This document shows, one piece after another, positions 30,014 through 32,288 of a stretch of DNA of 32,288 nt. The translations under genes and the position numbers were made by a program. Every line of letters begins with the position of its first letter. Position 1 is the stretch's first letter. Origin of the DNA: Neisseria lactamica NS19 (GTDB lineage: Bacteria; Pseudomonadota; Gammaproteobacteria; Burkholderiales; Neisseriaceae); the NCBI GenBank assembly GCA_000193795.2, contig AEPI01000057.1, forward strand, positions 1 through 32,288. The letters are read 5' to 3'. The notes under the pieces were generated by a model that did not search any database, had not been told where the DNA came from, and saw only the letters and a list, made by a program, of their open reading frames with translations.

Positions 30014-30042
30014 ATTATAGTTTCCGCCCGACGCTTTGGCAA
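30014..30042 (-). promoter_or_regulatory. Promoter of tRNA-Pro
   Basis: On the minus strand TTGCCA (-35, 30037-30042) and TATAAT (-10, 30014-30019) are 17 nt apart. The -10 lies 16 nt before the tRNA 5' end. Confidence 0.85.
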
Positions 30043-30165
30043 GCATTAAAATCACAACCGCCCTTATCTTTTTGACACAACGGAAAATTTACCGGCAAAC
30101 GCCGGCGCGTCCCGCCCGGGCGGTAAAGGATGCGGAAAAGGATAAACGCCATAACGTGCGGCGTT

Positions 30166-30174
30166 TGCTATAAT
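30166..30174 (+). promoter_or_regulatory. Extended -10 promoter of nudB
   Basis: TGCTATAAT (extended -10) lies about 32 nt before the nudB start. No good -35 is seen, as expected for an extended -10 promoter. Confidence 0.65.
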
Positions 30175-30205
30175 CCGCCTCTTTATTACCGCAGCCTGCC
30201 GAAAG

Positions 30206-30664
30206 ATGCCGATGGCAAAACCGCTCAAATACCCCGTCTCCGCACTGATCGTCCTTTATAGCGGGGACGGCGGCATCCTGCTCATCGAACGCACGCATCC
30301 GCAAGGGTTTTGGCAGTCGGTAACCGGCAGCCTCGAACCCGGGGAAACCGTCGCCCAAACGGCAAGGCGCGAAGTCTGGGAGGAAACCGGCATCCTGCTG
30401 GCGGACGGGCAGCTCCAAGACCGGCACGACAGCACGGTTTACGAAATCTACCACCACTGGCGGCACCGCTATCCCAAAGGCGTGTTTGAAAACCGCGAAC
30501 ACGTCTTCTGGGCCGAAATCCCGCGCGATACGCCCGTCGTCCTGCAACCCGAAGAACACGTCTCCTACGGCTGGTTCGGCTTGGAAGAAGCGGCGGAAAA
30601 AGTGTTTTCCCCGTCCAACAGGCGCGCGATTTTGGAACTGGGCAGGTTTTTGGGCAAACGGTAA
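30206..30664 (+). CDS. nudB: Dihydroneopterin triphosphate diphosphatase (Nudix, NudB-like)
   Basis: NudB removes pyrophosphate from dihydroneopterin triphosphate in folate synthesis and also acts on dATP. The 152-residue protein has a complete Nudix box, starting at Gly41 (GSLEPGETV) and ending REVWEETGI at 63. It is preceded by FWQSVT and followed by HWRHRYPKGV, EHVFWAEIP and SNRRAI, as in E. coli NudB. A second ATG two codons in (30212) has GAAAG at better spacing and may be the true start. Confidence 0.92.
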   Translation: MPMAKPLKYPVSALIVLYSGDGGILLIERTHPQGFWQSVTGSLEPGETVAQTARREVWEETGILLADGQLQDRHDSTVYEIYHHWRHRYPKGVFENREHVFWAEIPRDTPVVLQPEEHVSYGWFGLEEAAEKVFSPSNRRAILELGRFLGKR

Positions 30665-30720
30665 CACGCGCCCGGACACCCTTTCAGACGGCATCGGACG
30701 CATTTCTGGCCGGGCGTTTG

Positions 30721-30729
30721 TGCTATACT
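30721..30729 (+). promoter_or_regulatory. Extended -10 promoter of ppa
   Basis: TGCTATACT lies 37 nt before the ppa ATG. The -35 region is weak. Confidence 0.6.
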
Positions 30730-30765
30730 TTCAAACTTCAAACCTTCCCAAGCAAAGGAAACCAA

Positions 30766-31299
30766 ATGGCAGACTTCAACCAAATCCTGACCCCCGGCGA
30801 CGTGGACGGCGGCATCATCAACGTCGTCAACGAAATCCCTGCCGGCAGCAACCACAAAATCGAATGGAACCGCAAACTCGCCGCATTCCAACTCGACCGC
30901 GTCGAACCCGTCATCTTCGCCAAACCGACCAACTACGGCTTCATTCCCCAAACTTTGGACGAAGACGGCGACGAATTGGACGTACTGCTCGTTACCGAAC
31001 AGCCTCTGGCAACCGGCGTATTCTTGGAAGCGCGCGTTATCGGCGTGATGAAATTCGTCGACGACGGCGAAGTGGACGACAAAATCGTCTGCGTTCCTGC
31101 CGACGACCGCAACAACGGCAACGCCTGCAAAACTTTGTCCGATTTGCCGCAGCAGCTGATCAAACAAATCGAGTTCCACTTCAACCACTACAAAGACCTG
31201 AAAAAAGCGGGTACGACCAAAGTCGAATCCTGGGGCGATGCGGAAGAAGCGAAAAAAGTCATCAAAGAATCCATCGAACGTTGGAACAAACAGGCATAA
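30766..31299 (+). CDS. ppa: Inorganic pyrophosphatase
   Basis: Ppa hydrolyses pyrophosphate released by biosynthetic reactions and so drives them forward. The 177-residue protein has EIPAGSNHKIEWN near the N terminus, PTNYGFIPQTL and the family signature DEDGDELDVLL (65-75) with metal-binding Asp residues, then CVPADDRN. AAAGGAAACC precedes the ATG. It is a single gene with its own promoter and a DUS-pair terminator. Confidence 0.97.
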   Translation: MADFNQILTPGDVDGGIINVVNEIPAGSNHKIEWNRKLAAFQLDRVEPVIFAKPTNYGFIPQTLDEDGDELDVLLVTEQPLATGVFLEARVIGVMKFVDDGEVDDKIVCVPADDRNNGNACKTLSDLPQQLIKQIEFHFNHYKDLKKAGTTKVESWGDAEEAKKVIKESIERWNKQA

Positions 31300-31311
31300 C
31301 ATCCGCCTGCC

Positions 31312-31345
31312 CTGCCGTCTGAAAGCCCTTTCAGACGGCATTTTG
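31312..31345 (+). terminator. DUS-pair terminator of ppa
   Basis: TGCCGTCTGAAAG pairs with CTTTCAGACGGCA over a small loop and is followed by TTTT. Confidence 0.87.
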
Positions 31346-31436
31346 ACAGTTTCGCAAAAGCCCCCGCGCCGCCGGCAAAAGGGACAACGCCCCTCCCGGC
31401 ATTCGGAGGCGGGATTTCAAGCGTTAAGGAACGATG

Positions 31437-31670
31437 ATGGGCCGCCAAAGAATTTATTTATTGTCCACCGCCTTGTTCACACTGGCATTTATGCTGCTCG
31501 TCCTGCTGGGCGGCTATCTGCTGACCGCCGGCAGCAAAGCCTTTGCCGTCGCCTCCTTCCTTTTCGCATTCGGCGCACTGTTCGGGCAAATCGGCGCACT
31601 CGCCCTCTACCTGCGGCACAAATCCCTACGCGCCGCCCAATCCTCCCCACAGGAAAACCGCTATGTCTGA
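31437..31670 (+). CDS. Small two-helix membrane protein
   Basis: The 77-residue protein has two hydrophobic helices (about 7-29 and 35-58) and a basic C-terminal tail. I recognise no family. AAGGA lies 6 nt before this ATG and 3 nt before an adjacent in-frame ATG at 31434. The end overlaps the start of rdgB by 8 nt, so the two are translationally coupled. That overlap, and codon use like the neighbours, support a real gene. Confidence 0.78.
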   Translation: MGRQRIYLLSTALFTLAFMLLVLLGGYLLTAGSKAFAVASFLFAFGALFGQIGALALYLRHKSLRAAQSSPQENRYV

Positions 31671-32262
31671 AAAACCGGAAAAAATCGTTTTGGCAAGCGG
31701 CAATGCCGGCAAGCTCGAAGAATTCGGCAAATTATTCAAACCTTACGGCATCACCGTATTGCCGCAATCCGAATTCGGCATACCCGAATGTCCGGAACCC
31801 TATTCCACCTTTGTCGAAAACGCGCTGGCAAAAGCCCGGCACGCCGCCAAATACAGCGGGCTGCCCGCACTCGCCGACGACAGCGGCATCTGTGCCGCCG
31901 CCCTAAACGGCGCACCGGGCATACATTCCGCACGCTACGCCGGCGACAACCCCAAATCCGATTCTGCCAACAACCTGAAACTTGCCGGCGAACTTGCCGG
32001 CAAGGCCGACAAAAGTTGTTCTTATGTCTGCGTATTGGTTTTTGTCCGCCATAAAGACGACCCGCGCCCGATTATCGCCGAGGGCGTATGGCACGGACAA
32101 TGGCACGGCACGCCGCTCGGGCAAAACGGTTTCGGTTACGACCCGTATTTTTATCTGCCCGAACACGGCAAAACCGCCGCCGAATTGGATTCGGAGGTCA
32201 AGAACCGCGAAAGCCACCGCGCACAGGCACTCGCCGATTTAATCCGCAAACTCGCCCTTTAA
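31663..32262 (+). CDS. rdgB: RdgB/HAM1 non-canonical purine NTP pyrophosphatase
   Basis: RdgB hydrolyses ITP, dITP and XTP to the monophosphates, keeping deaminated purines out of DNA and RNA. The 199-residue protein has the phosphate-binding ASGNAGKLEEF near the N terminus, FVENALAKA, the catalytic ALADDSGICA, PGIHSARYAG and GFGYDPYFYLP, with SHRAQAL at the end. AGGAA precedes the ATG, inside the end of the upstream gene. A ribosome binding site (AAAGGAAAAAG) at the right edge suggests another gene begins just outside. Confidence 0.97.
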   Translation: MSEKPEKIVLASGNAGKLEEFGKLFKPYGITVLPQSEFGIPECPEPYSTFVENALAKARHAAKYSGLPALADDSGICAAALNGAPGIHSARYAGDNPKSDSANNLKLAGELAGKADKSCSYVCVLVFVRHKDDPRPIIAEGVWHGQWHGTPLGQNGFGYDPYFYLPEHGKTAAELDSEVKNRESHRAQALADLIRKLAL

Positions 32263-32288
32263 ACATCAAAACAATACAAAGGAAAAAG

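Overview
The window is chromosomal DNA of a Neisseria species of the meningitidis/gonorrhoeae/lactamica group. The 12-mer uptake sequence ATGCCGTCTGAA and its complement occur dozens of times, often as inverted pairs acting as terminators. There are four Correia repeat enclosed elements (CREE) with TATAGTGGATTAA ends, one dRS3-type mosaic element, and an NspA gene. NspA and its neighbours resemble the meningococcal and gonococcal versions without matching either closely from memory, so the species is left open; a commensal such as N. lactamica is a reasonable guess.

Layout. 1-1716: a type I-C CRISPR remnant, with a short array (3 repeats visible, running off the left edge), a leader and intact-looking cas2 and cas1 on the minus strand; no cas3, cas5, cas8c, cas7 or cas4 is visible. 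1717-2167: a full-length CREE and a terminator. 2168-3857 (-): rnc-era. 4023-5371 (+): a DUF2185 (Imm33-like) gene, ribH, nusB. 5372-5660: mosaic repeat and terminator. 5661-7282 (-): pyrC and a TusA-like gene separated by 362 nt of unexplained sequence. 7362-8089: short CREE plus a CNP1-like exported protein. 8164-10128 (-): a possible small membrane ORF, trpA, accD. 10257-10760 (-): lipid-anchored cytochrome c. 10761-11256: AT-rich and nearly gene-free. 11257-15689 (-): a cell-envelope cluster (small membrane protein, lpxK, a lipoprotein, a DUF2059 protein, a Trm112-like protein, kdsB, a hypothetical) and tRNA-Ser(GCT). 15708-15862: CREE. 15925-19356 (-): malic enzyme, tmk, mltG. 19440-25291 (+): ampD, zipA, ligA, hemW. 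25492-26916 (+): two tandem NspA/Opa-like outer membrane barrel genes separated by a CREE. 27053-29821 (+): ridA, apaH, trkH. Then tRNA-Pro(GGG) (-), and nudB, ppa, a small membrane gene and rdgB (+).

Most genes are housekeeping: RNA processing and ribosome maturation (rnc, era, nusB), nucleotide pool hygiene (nudB, rdgB, apaH, ppa, tmk, pyrC), lipid A/Kdo synthesis (lpxK, kdsB), peptidoglycan turnover and division (mltG, ampD, zipA) and DNA joining (ligA). The accessory interest lies in the stripped-down CRISPR locus, whose repeat core is a palindrome one base away from the DNA uptake sequence, and in how the uptake sequences and Correia elements are placed next to, between and inside genes.
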